Shown: in pieces, positions 18,415 through 25,890 of the stretch
Layout of the letters: the number at the start of each line of letters is the position of its first letter
Numbering within the stretch: position 1 is the stretch's first letter
Source: Proteiniborus sp. DW1
GTDB taxonomy: Bacteria; Bacillota; Clostridia; Tissierellales; Proteiniboraceae
Reading direction: 5' to 3'
DNA: 64,000 bases
Assembly (NCBI RefSeq): GCF_900095305.1
Contig: NZ_FMDO01000036.1
Coordinates: 32,419-96,418, forward strand
Position numbers and translations under genes: made by a program
The notes under the pieces: model-generated
Database searches by the model: none
Seen by the model: the letters and a program-made list of their open reading frames with translations, nothing else
What the model was told of the DNA's origin: nothing

Positions 18415-19131
18415 TTATTCCTCCTTTACATGTGTTCCAATTTGGTCTCCCTTAATAATTCTTACAATATTATTAGCATCATCAATGCCAAAAACAATTA
18501 AAGGTATTTTATTATCCATACACAAAGATGTAGCAGTAGAATCCATAATTCCTAATCCTAAATTCAAAATATCTATATATTTCAATTTATCAAATTTTTT
18601 TGCTTCAGAATTTAGATAAGGATCAGAATCATAAACTCCATCTACTCCTTTTTTTGCAAGTAAAATAACTTCAGCTTCTATTTCAGCAGCTCTCAACGCA
18701 GCAGTAGTATCAGTAGAAAAATAAGGATTGCCAGAGCCACCAGCAAAGATTACAACTCTACCTTTTTCTAAGTGTCTAATAGCTCTTCTTCTTATATAAG
18801 GTTCTGCAATTTGTCTCATTTCTATAGCTGTCTGAACTCTTGTTAAAACACCTATCTTTTCTAAAGCATCCTGTAAGGCAAGTGCATTAATGGTAGTTCC
18901 TAGCATTCCCATATAGTCAGAGGTTGTTCTATCCATTCCCTCAGAACTTCTTCCTCTCCAGAAGTTGCCTCCTCCCACTACTATAGCCACTTGAACCTTC
19001 ATCTCTTGTATTTTTTTTATTTCTTCAGCGATTCTTATAATAGTGTTTTCATCGATACCAAAACCTTTTTCTCCTGCTAATGCTTCACCGCTAAGTTTTA
19101 GAACAATTCTCTTATATTTGGGTTCTATCAT
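18415..19131 (-). CDS. pyrH: UMP kinase
   Basis: A 238-residue bacterial-type UMP kinase of the amino acid kinase fold, which phosphorylates UMP to UDP. Motifs are [51 protein letters not shown] with the TTAALRAAE helix, and [12 protein letters not shown]. The gene has its own sigma-A-like promoter (19153-19181) after the tsf hairpin and is followed 2 bp later by frr. Confidence 0.98.
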   Translation of the reverse strand: MIEPKYKRIVLKLSGEALAGEKGFGIDENTIIRIAEEIKKIQEMKVQVAIVVGGGNFWRGRSSEGMDRTTSDYMGMLGTTINALALQDALEKIGVLTRVQTAIEMRQIAEPYIRRRAIRHLEKGRVVIFAGGSGNPYFSTDTTAALRAAEIEAEVILLAKKGVDGVYDSDPYLNSEAKKFDKLKYIDILNLGLGIMDSTATSLCMDNKIPLIVFGIDDANNIVRIIKGDQIGTHVKEE

Positions 19132-19152
19132 GTAAACACTCCTAGCATAAAT

Positions 19153-19181
19153 ATTCTACATCATATCAAAAACACCTTCAA
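19153..19181 (-). promoter_or_regulatory. Sigma-A-like promoter for pyrH-frr
   Basis: Minus-strand TTGAAG (19181-19176), 17-bp spacer, TAGAAT (19158-19153). The hexamers and spacing are the same as those of the flagellar operon promoter at 52814-52842. It lies between the tsf hairpin and the pyrH start. Confidence 0.6.
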
Positions 19182-19221
19182 AACTAGTAAAAAAAGTTAA
19201 TCAAAAGCTTGAATTATTTAC

Positions 19222-19254
19222 TTAAATGGAGAACACTTTGTGTTCTCCATTTAA
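19222..19254 (-). terminator. Hairpin after tsf
   Basis: A perfect 15-bp stem built around AAATGGAGAACAC and its complement, with a 3-base loop, starts directly after the tsf stop codon. No T-run follows, so it may be a terminator aided by other factors or a 3'-end stabiliser. A new promoter for pyrH lies just downstream. Confidence 0.6.
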
Positions 19255-19902
19255 TTAGCCATTGATTTGCTTAGCTACTTCTTCTGCAAAGTTTTCTTCT
19301 CTTTTTTCTAGACCTTCGCCAACTTGGTATCTAACAAATCTTCTTATTTTAATGTTTTCACCTATCTTAGCTATTTTTTCAGCTAAAAGATCTTTTACTA
19401 TAACGTCAGAGTCTTTAATGAATGGTTGTTCTAATAAACATACCTCTTTATAGTATTTTTCAATTCTTCCTTCAACCATTTTTTCAGCAATATGCTCAGG
19501 TTTCCCTTCGTTTAATGCTTGTTGTTTTAATATTTCTCTTTCTTTCTCTATTTCACTTTGTGGAACTTCATCTACAGATACATATTTAGGATTTGCAGCT
19601 GCCACTTGCATAGCCATATCCCTAACAAAAACCCTAAATTCCTCATTTTTTGCAACAAAATCTGTTTCAGTATTAACTTCAATTAGTACACCAATTCTGC
19701 CTCCATGTATGTATGCCTCTACAATACCTTCGGATGCAATTCTTCCAGCTTTTTTAGCAGCCTTAGATAGTCCTTTTTCTCTAAGCAAATCAATTGCTTT
19801 TTCAATATCTCCGTTAGTTTCTTCTAAAGCTTTTTTACAATCAAGCATTCCTACACCTGTTCTTTCTCTTAATTCCTTAACCATTCCTGCTGATATAGCC
19901 AT
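19255..19902 (-). CDS. tsf: Translation elongation factor Ts
   Basis: A 215-residue EF-Ts, the guanine-nucleotide exchange factor of EF-Tu. The N-terminal UBA-like domain carries [21 protein letters not shown] and [13 protein letters not shown]. The core contains the conserved [11 protein letters not shown], and [18 protein letters not shown] is the C-terminal part. It is the short form with a reduced core, as in several Clostridia and Thermotoga, not a truncation. It follows rpsB across a terminator-like attenuator. Confidence 0.98.
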   Translation of the reverse strand: MAISAGMVKELRERTGVGMLDCKKALEETNGDIEKAIDLLREKGLSKAAKKAGRIASEGIVEAYIHGGRIGVLIEVNTETDFVAKNEEFRVFVRDMAMQVAAANPKYVSVDEVPQSEIEKEREILKQQALNEGKPEHIAEKMVEGRIEKYYKEVCLLEQPFIKDSDVIVKDLLAEKIAKIGENIKIRRFVRYQVGEGLEKREENFAEEVAKQING

Positions 19903-19923
19903 TTTATATGCCTCCTTTTAATT

Positions 19924-19969
19924 AAAAAAAGTAAGAGCAGTAAGGGAAAAATTCCCCTATAACCCTTAC
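19924..19969 (-). terminator. Attenuator-like terminator between rpsB and tsf
   Basis: GTAAGGG pairs with CCCTTAC around an inner GGGGAA/TTCCC element just after the rpsB stop. On the minus strand a run of seven T follows about 10 bases later, immediately before the tsf ribosome binding site. It probably sets the rpsB:tsf ratio. Confidence 0.6.
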
Positions 19970-19977
19970 CTTTATGA

Positions 19978-20676
19978 TTACTCTTCTATTTGCTCGCCTT
20001 GTTTACCTTCTAAGACAGCATTAGCAATTGTTTCAGTAAGTAGCTTAACAGCTCTTATTGCATCATCGTTTCCTGGAATTACAAAATCAACTTCGTCAGG
20101 ATCGCAGTTTGTATCAACGATGCCTACTACAGGTATTCCAAGTATCCTAGCTTCTTTAACTGCAATTTTTTCTTTTCTAGGATCTACAACAAATAATGCA
20201 TCTGGAATTCTTTGCATATTCTTAATGCCGCCAAGGAATTTCTCTAATCTCTCGGCTTCATGTCTTAATTTGATGACTTCTTTCTTAGGAAGAACATCAA
20301 ATGTCCCATCTTCCTCCATTTTTTCTAATTGTTGAAGTCTTTCTATTCTTTTTCTTATTGTTTTGTAATTTGTTAGCATTCCCCCAAGCCATCTTTGGCT
20401 TACAAAATGCATGCCACATCTTTTTGCTTCGCTCTCAATAGACTCCTGTGCTTGTTTCTTTGTACCAACAAAAAGAATTTCTCCACCATTAACTGCTACA
20501 TCTTTAATAAAATCATATGCTTCTTCTACTTTAACAACAGTTTTTTGTAAATCAATAATGTAAATTCCATTTCTCTCAGTAAAGATATATTCAGCCATTT
20601 TGGGGTTCCATCTTCTTGTTTGATGACCAAAATGTACTCCTGCTTCTAAAAGACTTTTCATAGAAATAACTGACAT
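19978..20676 (-). CDS. rpsB: 30S ribosomal protein S2
   Basis: A 232-residue S2 of the small subunit. Signature sequences are [57 protein letters not shown] and [20 protein letters not shown]. The start is the ATG at 20676 behind GGGAGGTGAAAAGC. A longer in-frame extension of 26 residues reads through the leader and is not conserved. The gene has a near-consensus promoter and a leader of roughly 100 bases, suggesting autogenous control. tsf follows. Confidence 0.98.
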   Translation of the reverse strand: MSVISMKSLLEAGVHFGHQTRRWNPKMAEYIFTERNGIYIIDLQKTVVKVEEAYDFIKDVAVNGGEILFVGTKKQAQESIESEAKRCGMHFVSQRWLGGMLTNYKTIRKRIERLQQLEKMEEDGTFDVLPKKEVIKLRHEAERLEKFLGGIKNMQRIPDALFVVDPRKEKIAVKEARILGIPVVGIVDTNCDPDEVDFVIPGNDDAIRAVKLLTETIANAVLEGKQGEQIEE

Positions 20677-20774
20677 GCTTTTCACCTCCCTTTGTTTTTC
20701 CTCCACCCTTTTCACCTCCATAGAGCACCATAGTGGCACAACCCTAAAGATCAAAGAGTGTGTGTAGTTTCACC
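20677..20774 (-). promoter_or_regulatory. rpsB 5' leader, candidate S2 regulatory RNA
   Basis: Between the predicted start of transcription (about 20774) and the rpsB ATG lie about 98 bases. They contain the GC-richer block GGGTTGTGCCACTATGGTGC, which can form a small hairpin (CCA/TGG or CAC/GTG), and three purine-rich GGAGG/GGTGGAGG stretches. S2 regulates its own mRNA in other bacteria; a matching fold here is only an inference. Confidence 0.35.
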
Positions 20775-20780
20775 TTATGT

Positions 20781-20809
20781 AGTATAACATACCAAGTGTG
20801 ATTTGGCAA
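20781..20809 (-). promoter_or_regulatory. Strong sigma-A promoter for rpsB-tsf
   Basis: Minus-strand TTGCCA (20809-20804), a 17-bp spacer and TATACT (20786-20781). This is among the best consensus matches in the window and fits a highly expressed ribosomal protein gene. Confidence 0.75.
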
Positions 20810-20878
20810 TAAGTTTTTTTAGTATTAAGGATACTGTACTATATTCTGCATTAACTACATCTTTTATACAATATTTTC

Positions 20879-21334
20879 TTAATTACTTTTCTTATTATGA
20901 AATTTTAAAATTATTTCTACTTCTCTAATACCCTTCTCAGTAATTCTGGCTATTTCTTCAACTCTTAGACCTGACTTGTACAATTCAACAATCTTATCAT
21001 AATTATCCTTCGAATTATTCTCTATTAACTCTTTTGGATTGTCGTGATTATCGCTGATATTACTATTTTCCTTTATGAAAGTCAAATCTTTTCTATTAAA
21101 AACTAAACTAGAATTTGTACTTTCTGTTAAATCTTCACTCATTATATTGTTAATATCATTTAACATCTCTTCAAAGTTCATTGTATGTTCAACTGGTTGA
21201 GAGTTTGTTTCATTAATATCATTTATTAATTCAATTTCTTCTAAATTAATTGCTTTTTTTCTATCATTAGAAAATATAGCTATGGATGCTATAACTATTA
21301 AAAGTAAACCTAATATTAAAATAAAGGCATTCAT
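20879..21334 (-). CDS. SwrB/YlxL-like membrane-anchored protein at the end of the flagellar operon
   Basis: About 151 residues. An N-terminal membrane helix (about 2-22, FILILGLLLIVIASIAIF) is followed by a low-complexity Asn/Glu/Ser-rich stretch and a C-terminal helix-turn-helix-like segment, KIVELYKSGLRVEEIARI. This layout and its place after fliA at the end of the fla/che operon match SwrB (YlxL) of Bacillus, which promotes flagellar export-apparatus activation. Identity in the middle cannot be judged. The start is the ATG at 21334, placed after GAGGTGTAAA; an upstream ATG overlaps that site. Confidence 0.65.
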   Translation of the reverse strand: MNAFILILGLLLIVIASIAIFSNDRKKAINLEEIELINDINETNSQPVEHTMNFEEMLNDINNIMSEDLTESTNSSLVFNRKDLTFIKENSNISDNHDNPKELIENNSKDNYDKIVELYKSGLRVEEIARITEKGIREVEIILKFHNKKSN

Positions 21335-21345
21335 TTTACACCTCA

Positions 21346-21690
21346 TTAGATTTTAATATCAATTTTAGTTCCTATTGTCTCGCTTAATATAGCTTTTTCT
21401 TTTTTATCTATGTTCTTGTCATTTTTATCTTGAGAAGTCATACTCTCATTTTCTTCAAACTTATTATACTTGTTTCTTTTTTGTTCTTTATTACTTTTTT
21501 GTTCTTTATTGATTTTTATTTTATAAACTTTATCTGTTGTGTTAACCTTTTTTAATTCCCTTTTAAATTTCTTATTTTGCATTACGGTTTGATCTTGAAC
21601 AAAAAATCTTTGCTTGTTATTTTCTACCTGCTGTACTTTTGAAATTAACTGTGCATTAGGAACTTGGTTATTTAAATCAATTGGTCTCAT
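21346..21690 (-). CDS. Hypothetical Lys/Asn-rich protein in the flagellar operon
   Basis: A 114-residue protein, not recognised. It has no membrane segment. It is very rich in Lys, Asn, Gln and Glu, with a short internal repeat (KEQKSNKEQKRNK) and is likely to be disordered except at the ends. The N-terminus MRPIDLNNQVPNAQLISKVQ and C-terminus ETIGTKIDIKI look more ordered. An AGGAGG ribosome binding site precedes the ATG, and the gene is tightly packed between fapA and the swrB-like gene. A flagellum-related role is inferred from position only. Confidence 0.6.
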   Translation of the reverse strand: MRPIDLNNQVPNAQLISKVQQVENNKQRFFVQDQTVMQNKKFKRELKKVNTTDKVYKIKINKEQKSNKEQKRNKYNKFEENESMTSQDKNDKNIDKKEKAILSETIGTKIDIKI

Positions 21691-21708
21691 AAAATAACCT
21701 CCTAAATA

Positions 21709-23547
21709 TTAAAAATCATATGGACCAATTTTTATTTCATTATTTTCTATATATAGAGTACAATGCTTTATTTCATCTCTTATAAACATAGTGCTATTAC
21801 CTATAACAACTTTTACACCTGGATAAATAACGTTTTCAACTTTAATTTTACCTCTGGATAATGAATCTATCTGCTTTAATATATATGCCATTTCTTTTTT
21901 ATGACTTTCAAGATTCTTTACAAGTATAGCTCTTGCTTGAACTACTTTGTTTAATGTTTTTTCTTTTTCTTCTGTCAACTCACCGTTTTTCGACATTCTA
22001 TTAAATAAGGCAATAGATTGGTCAAATTTTTTTATATTACTTTCAATTTCTTCAATCTCACCCTTTATTGCATCGTGCTTGCTTCGTAGATTTGGGTATA
22101 CTCCTACCTCCAAAACTGTTGCTGTTGCCATAGTTGATCCAATAGTTTTGGCTACGATTTCAGTTGCAGCCTTACAGGTTCCTCCAACAATTAAACCTTT
22201 TTTCCCAGTTACTTTTATGCTACCATTACTAATTACTTCACTATGCATTATTGCATCTGAAATTATGTCACTATCAGCTTCTAGGAAGCTATTTTCGATG
22301 TATCTAGCAACAATAGTTCCTTTAGAAAAAAGTTTACCTTTGTTATACCCCTGGATTCCTCTTTTTAAAATGATATTTCCAAGACTACTTACTTTAGCTC
22401 CTTCAACAACTCCTTCAATCTCTACGTCACCATCTGCATTTACTTCAAATCCTGTTAATACATTCCCTTTGATTTTGATTGTACCATTGAAATTTATGTT
22501 ACCTGTAGAATTGTCGATATTTCCTTTTACTTCAAAAACTTCCTTTACCATTACTTTGTTATCTTGTATACATACTTGTCCATCTTTTTCAGCTATTAAG
22601 TTCTTACCGTCTTCAGAAACTTTTACATTTTTACCATATCTAAATTCTTTCTTTTTACCTTTTTTCCCTTCTATAGTCTTCCCATATACTGTGTTCCCTT
22701 GTTTCCCATCTGTTGGTAGAATTAGCTCAGCAAGAATATCTCCTGCTCTTACATTATGGATTATATCGAGATTTCTAAAATCTACACTACCATCTTCTAA
22801 AACACGTGGAGTAGTATCTATTGTCACAGGAAAAAAGTATTTTATATAACCGTCTTCCCCATCAATAGCCTTTTCTCCCTCTGCAATTAAAGTTTTGCTA
22901 TTATAGCATTTTTCATTTATAACCTTCTTTAATAGATTGACATTTAATCCGTACTTGACGCAATCCTGTACTTTTTCAAAAGCTTCGTCAACACTAATAT
23001 CTTTTCCACCAGAAGGAGGTATTAAAGTAATAAAAGCACATAAACCATCATTTGAAATATCAATCTTTAATTCTGCATCTAATAATACTTCTTCCTGTTT
23101 TGGTGCAATTTTAAATCTACTCTTTTCTTTAGAATTTATCGCTTCCTCTATTGCGCTAATATCTATGTTATCTATTTTCTTCTTTCTAATAAACTCCAGT
23201 GCCTGCCTAGAATTAGACTGAAAAGTATCTCTATCTAAAATATTAAGGTATACACCATCATCTAAGTACTCAATTCTATAAAATGAGCTTTCAATTGATT
23301 TGTTTTTATCCATTTTAATTAATTGCTTAGCTAATTCTACATCTCTGTCTAAAAGTCTTTCTTCTCTACTAGAATGATTTAGTGTTAATTTAACTTTATA
23401 ATTTCTAATTGATACTCCCATTAGAGTTTTTCCTTTTTCTAATACCTCGACTTTTACTTGTTCTCTATCCGCATTTAATTTTTTCAGTCCCTCATCTATT
23501 AATATATTTAGGTCCTTACCTTCTAAAATAATAAATTTCTGAGACAT
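21709..23547 (-). CDS. fapA: FapA family protein (DUF342, flagellar assembly protein A)
   Basis: A 612-residue DUF342/FapA protein. The N-terminal 80 residues hold a Jag-N-like module (ILEGKDLNILIDEGLKKL, EVLEKGKTLMGVSIRNYKV). The central and C-terminal parts form the polymer-like beta-helix seen in this family (IKIKGNVLTGFEVNADGDVEIEG broken by repeated G-N/D-G turns), followed by a coiled coil near residues 500-560. The family is linked to flagellar assembly and polar localisation; its mechanism is unclear. It follows fliA in the operon, a frequent arrangement in Clostridia. Confidence 0.85.
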   Translation of the reverse strand: MSQKFIILEGKDLNILIDEGLKKLNADREQVKVEVLEKGKTLMGVSIRNYKVKLTLNHSSREERLLDRDVELAKQLIKMDKNKSIESSFYRIEYLDDGVYLNILDRDTFQSNSRQALEFIRKKKIDNIDISAIEEAINSKEKSRFKIAPKQEEVLLDAELKIDISNDGLCAFITLIPPSGGKDISVDEAFEKVQDCVKYGLNVNLLKKVINEKCYNSKTLIAEGEKAIDGEDGYIKYFFPVTIDTTPRVLEDGSVDFRNLDIIHNVRAGDILAELILPTDGKQGNTVYGKTIEGKKGKKKEFRYGKNVKVSEDGKNLIAEKDGQVCIQDNKVMVKEVFEVKGNIDNSTGNINFNGTIKIKGNVLTGFEVNADGDVEIEGVVEGAKVSSLGNIILKRGIQGYNKGKLFSKGTIVARYIENSFLEADSDIISDAIMHSEVISNGSIKVTGKKGLIVGGTCKAATEIVAKTIGSTMATATVLEVGVYPNLRSKHDAIKGEIEEIESNIKKFDQSIALFNRMSKNGELTEEKEKTLNKVVQARAILVKNLESHKKEMAYILKQIDSLSRGKIKVENVIYPGVKVVIGNSTMFIRDEIKHCTLYIENNEIKIGPYDF

Positions 23548-23571
23548 ATTACCACATCCTAATAGTTATTA

Positions 23572-24309
23572 TTATATAATCCCTTTTGACGCTAATAGGT
23601 TTTTAAGTGATAGAATAGCTTTGCTATGTAGCTGAGATATCCTCGATTCAGAGACTTCTAATACACTTGCAATTTCTTTATATGTTAATCCTTCATAATA
23701 ATATAAAGAAATCACAATTTTCTCCTTCTCAGTTAAATTCTCTATAGCCTCTTTAAGTAAAAATTTTAGCTCTTTATTTTCGAATATTCTCTCTGGGCTA
23801 TCTAGATCACTTAAGTTGTCATACGTTTCTCCTTTATTAATCAAAGCTTCCTCTAAAGAAACTATATTTAATGTTGAAATCTCAGAGAGTATGCTTTCAA
23901 CTTCAGTTTCAGTTGTTTTTAACTCAAATGCTATTTCTTTAGTAGTAGCACTTCTTCCAAGTCTATTCTCTAATATATTTATTGCTCTTTCCATTTCCTT
24001 AGCTTTTTTTCTTAAACCCCTTGGAATCCAATCCAATTTTCTTAAATTATCAATAATTGCACCTCTAATTCTGATTTGCGCATAGGTCTCGAACTTTAAA
24101 TCTCTGTTAATGTCGAATTTATCAATAGCATCTATAAGTCCAAATATTCCAAATCCAACTAAATCCTCGTACTCAACATTTCCACCATAAAAATTATACA
24201 TTCTGCCGGCAACTATCTTAACTAATTGAATATATTTTTCAATCAAGACCTGCTTATAACTTAAATCTTTAGTTTCTTTATAATTCCTCCATAACATGTC
24301 AATTGCCAT
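23572..24309 (-). CDS. fliA: RNA polymerase sigma factor for flagellar/motility genes (sigma-D/FliA)
   Basis: A 245-residue FliA/WhiG-type sigma-70 factor. Region 2 shows YEDLVGFGIFGLIDAIDKFD and FETYAQIRIRGAIIDNLRKLDW. Region 3 has RGLRKKAKEMERAI, and region 4 ends in EGLTYKEIASVLEVSESRISQLHSKAI, a helix-turn-helix. It should direct transcription of late genes such as flagellin, which are not in the window. It lies after cheD and before fapA, as in the B. subtilis fla/che operon. The GGAGGTGACAAT site precedes the ATG. Confidence 0.95.
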   Translation of the reverse strand: MAIDMLWRNYKETKDLSYKQVLIEKYIQLVKIVAGRMYNFYGGNVEYEDLVGFGIFGLIDAIDKFDINRDLKFETYAQIRIRGAIIDNLRKLDWIPRGLRKKAKEMERAINILENRLGRSATTKEIAFELKTTETEVESILSEISTLNIVSLEEALINKGETYDNLSDLDSPERIFENKELKFLLKEAIENLTEKEKIVISLYYYEGLTYKEIASVLEVSESRISQLHSKAILSLKNLLASKGII

Positions 24310-24342
24310 ATTGTCACCTCCAAAAAGGTGGTATAAAACTAT

Positions 24343-24825
24343 CTATATACTTTTAGTACCGTGTCCTATGGTTTTAATTAATAAACTTCCGTCTTGACTA
24401 TCTAATTCAATTGTTCTTCCATAATTTCCTCCAGTATCTTCAGCAATTATTTTTACATCAAGCTCTTGTAATTTTTTTCTTGAGGCAATTACATTTCTTT
24501 CTCCTATTCTCAAAATATCAACATTAGAACCAAATGAAAACATTTGAGAACCTCCCGCAAGTTTTGCAACTAAATATCTTCTATTTGCTCCTAATAGGAG
24601 CATTTCTTTTAACAGTTCCTCAATTGCAGTATCAGCAAACTTTGCTTTGTTACTATTATTTTTTATCTCTAAGCTAGATGGTAGCATAATATGTGCTAAT
24701 CCTGCTATCTTATTAACTTTATCATATAAGGCAATTCCCACACAGGAGCCAAGGCCTAAAGTAGTTAAAATACCTGTAGATTTTATTGCTTTATAGTCTG
24801 CCATCCCTACCTTAACTATTTCCAT
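24343..24825 (-). CDS. cheD: Chemoreceptor glutamine deamidase CheD
   Basis: A 160-residue CheD that deamidates glutamines on chemoreceptors and, in Bacillus and Thermotoga, binds CheC to raise its phosphatase activity. The catalytic Cys and His are present as TTLGLGSCVGIALYD (Cys28) and IAGLAHIMLPS (His45). LAGGSQMF and GERN motifs follow. Its ATG overlaps the cheC stop by 1 bp (TAATG). The enzyme looks intact although its partner gene cheC is broken. Confidence 0.95.
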   Translation of the reverse strand: MEIVKVGMADYKAIKSTGILTTLGLGSCVGIALYDKVNKIAGLAHIMLPSSLEIKNNSNKAKFADTAIEELLKEMLLLGANRRYLVAKLAGGSQMFSFGSNVDILRIGERNVIASRKKLQELDVKIIAEDTGGNYGRTIELDSQDGSLLIKTIGHGTKSI

Positions 24826-25118
24826 TACCCAATTACCCCTAGACTTTTTAGTATTTTTTCAAAAGAGCCAACCTCTGGAATTAAAAATAAATCTCCCGTT
24901 ATTTGCTTATTATTTTCTACGAATTGTGTTTCTATAAAAATAACATGTTCTCCAATATGACCGAACTGAACTGCAGGTACACTTAAAATTGCAGCAGCCA
25001 TATCTACACAAATAGATGGAATAGACAATTTTAAATTTAATCCTGTTAATGCACTTAATGAGTTAATATATGAAGCTGAAAGTATGTTTCCAACCTCAGA
25101 TAAAGCAGACATATCCAT
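24825..25118 (-). pseudogene. cheC: CheC, C-terminal fragment (frame broken)
   Basis: This 97-codon piece holds the second half of CheC, a CheY-P phosphatase: SALSEVGN followed by SIPSICVDMAAAILS, which is the second S-x3-E-x2-N...P active site, and the GHIGEHVIFIETQF and LIPEVGSFEKIL segments at the end. It is in a different frame from the N-terminal half. The frame is open back to about 25157 and reads STKSELDEMDM before this ATG, so the ATG is an internal methionine, and no clear ribosome binding site precedes it. Restart after the stop 22 bases upstream is possible. cheD overlaps its stop by 1 bp. Confidence 0.85.
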
Positions 25119-25140
25119 TTCATCTAATTCACTTTTTGTA

Positions 25141-25404
25141 CTATGCTGAATTAATATCTAAAACAAACATAATATTTCCTTCTATTTCATCAGTCATATT
25201 AAAATATATGCCAACTACTGGAGTTTCACTATCACCTAGTATTTCTCCTACATCCTTGAATTCTAATATTTTTACTTGTGGTACCTTCATATCAACTTTT
25301 TTATCGATCATAGAAGCTAGTGCTGTAGCTGCATTACCTGACCCAATATTTCCTAATTCTTTTAGAACGTCTAATAAAATGGAATTTAAGTTGTTTAAAT
25401 CCAT
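25141..25404 (-). pseudogene. cheC: CheC, N-terminal fragment (frame broken)
   Basis: About 87 residues carry the first CheC active site (LLDVLKELGNIGSGNAATAL, D-x3-E-x2-N, with VPQV after it) and the sheet segment GIYFNMTDEIEGNIMFVL. The protein then ends at a TAG (25143-25141). In family members this point leads into a helix of the type K-x-L-V-D-x-L-L-G before the second half; here that helix is missing and the frame changes. A deletion of about 40 bases with length 2 modulo 3 would explain both. Start at 25404 is preferred by AGGAGTG spacing; ATG at 25410 is the alternative. It lies after cheW. Confidence 0.85.
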
Positions 25405-25416
25405 ATTCATTCACTC

Positions 25417-25872
25417 CTAACTAACCTGTCCCATGTCTTTTATCCCAATAACCTGCTCAATGTCTATTAGAATTATTAGCTTACCATCCTTTTTTCCAAT
25501 TCCTTTGATGAAGCCTTCCATCACACTATCTTTCACAGCAGGTGGATTATCTATCTCTTTAGAATTTATTTCCATTACTTCTGAAGATGAGTCTACCAGT
25601 AAACCAATCTCTAGATCATTAACAAAAACAATTATTATCCTAGAGTTAGAATCTACCTCTTTCTGAGATAATTCAAACCTCAATCTTAAATCAATTACAG
25701 GTACTACTTCTCCTCTAAGATTGATCACTCCTTTTACATATTCAGGTGAATTTGGTACTCTAGCAAAGTACTGCATTCTTTCTATTGATTTTACATTAGC
25801 AATATCTATTCCATAGTGCTCTTCGTCCATTTTAAAAACCACATACTTCAAATTATCATTTGAATTAGTCAT
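25417..25872 (-). CDS. cheW: Chemotaxis coupling protein CheW
   Basis: A 151-residue CheW that links CheA to chemoreceptors in the signalling array. The protein consists of one CheW domain with YVVFKMDEEHYGIDIANV at the start, RVPNSPEYVKGVINLRGEVV, PVIDLRLRF and SRIIIVFVNDLEIGLLVD. Length is normal. It follows cheA by 18 bp with AGAGGAGGG before the ATG. Confidence 0.97.
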   Translation of the reverse strand: MTNSNDNLKYVVFKMDEEHYGIDIANVKSIERMQYFARVPNSPEYVKGVINLRGEVVPVIDLRLRFELSQKEVDSNSRIIIVFVNDLEIGLLVDSSSEVMEINSKEIDNPPAVKDSVMEGFIKGIGKKDGKLIILIDIEQVIGIKDMGQVS

Positions 25873-25890
25873 ATTTTGCCCTCCTCTTCT

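Noticed and set aside
19222..19254. Mobile-element inverted repeat
   Set aside because: The palindrome directly follows the tsf stop, is a single copy and has no transposase nearby, so it is a transcript-end hairpin.
21947..22849. 300-codon plus-strand frame opposite fapA
   Set aside because: It is the reverse shadow of a well-supported FapA frame, hydrophobic by codon complement and without family features.
24825..25404. Programmed frameshift in cheC
   Set aside because: No homopolymer or slippery heptamer is present at the stop, and linker residues are missing, so a lesion is the simpler explanation.
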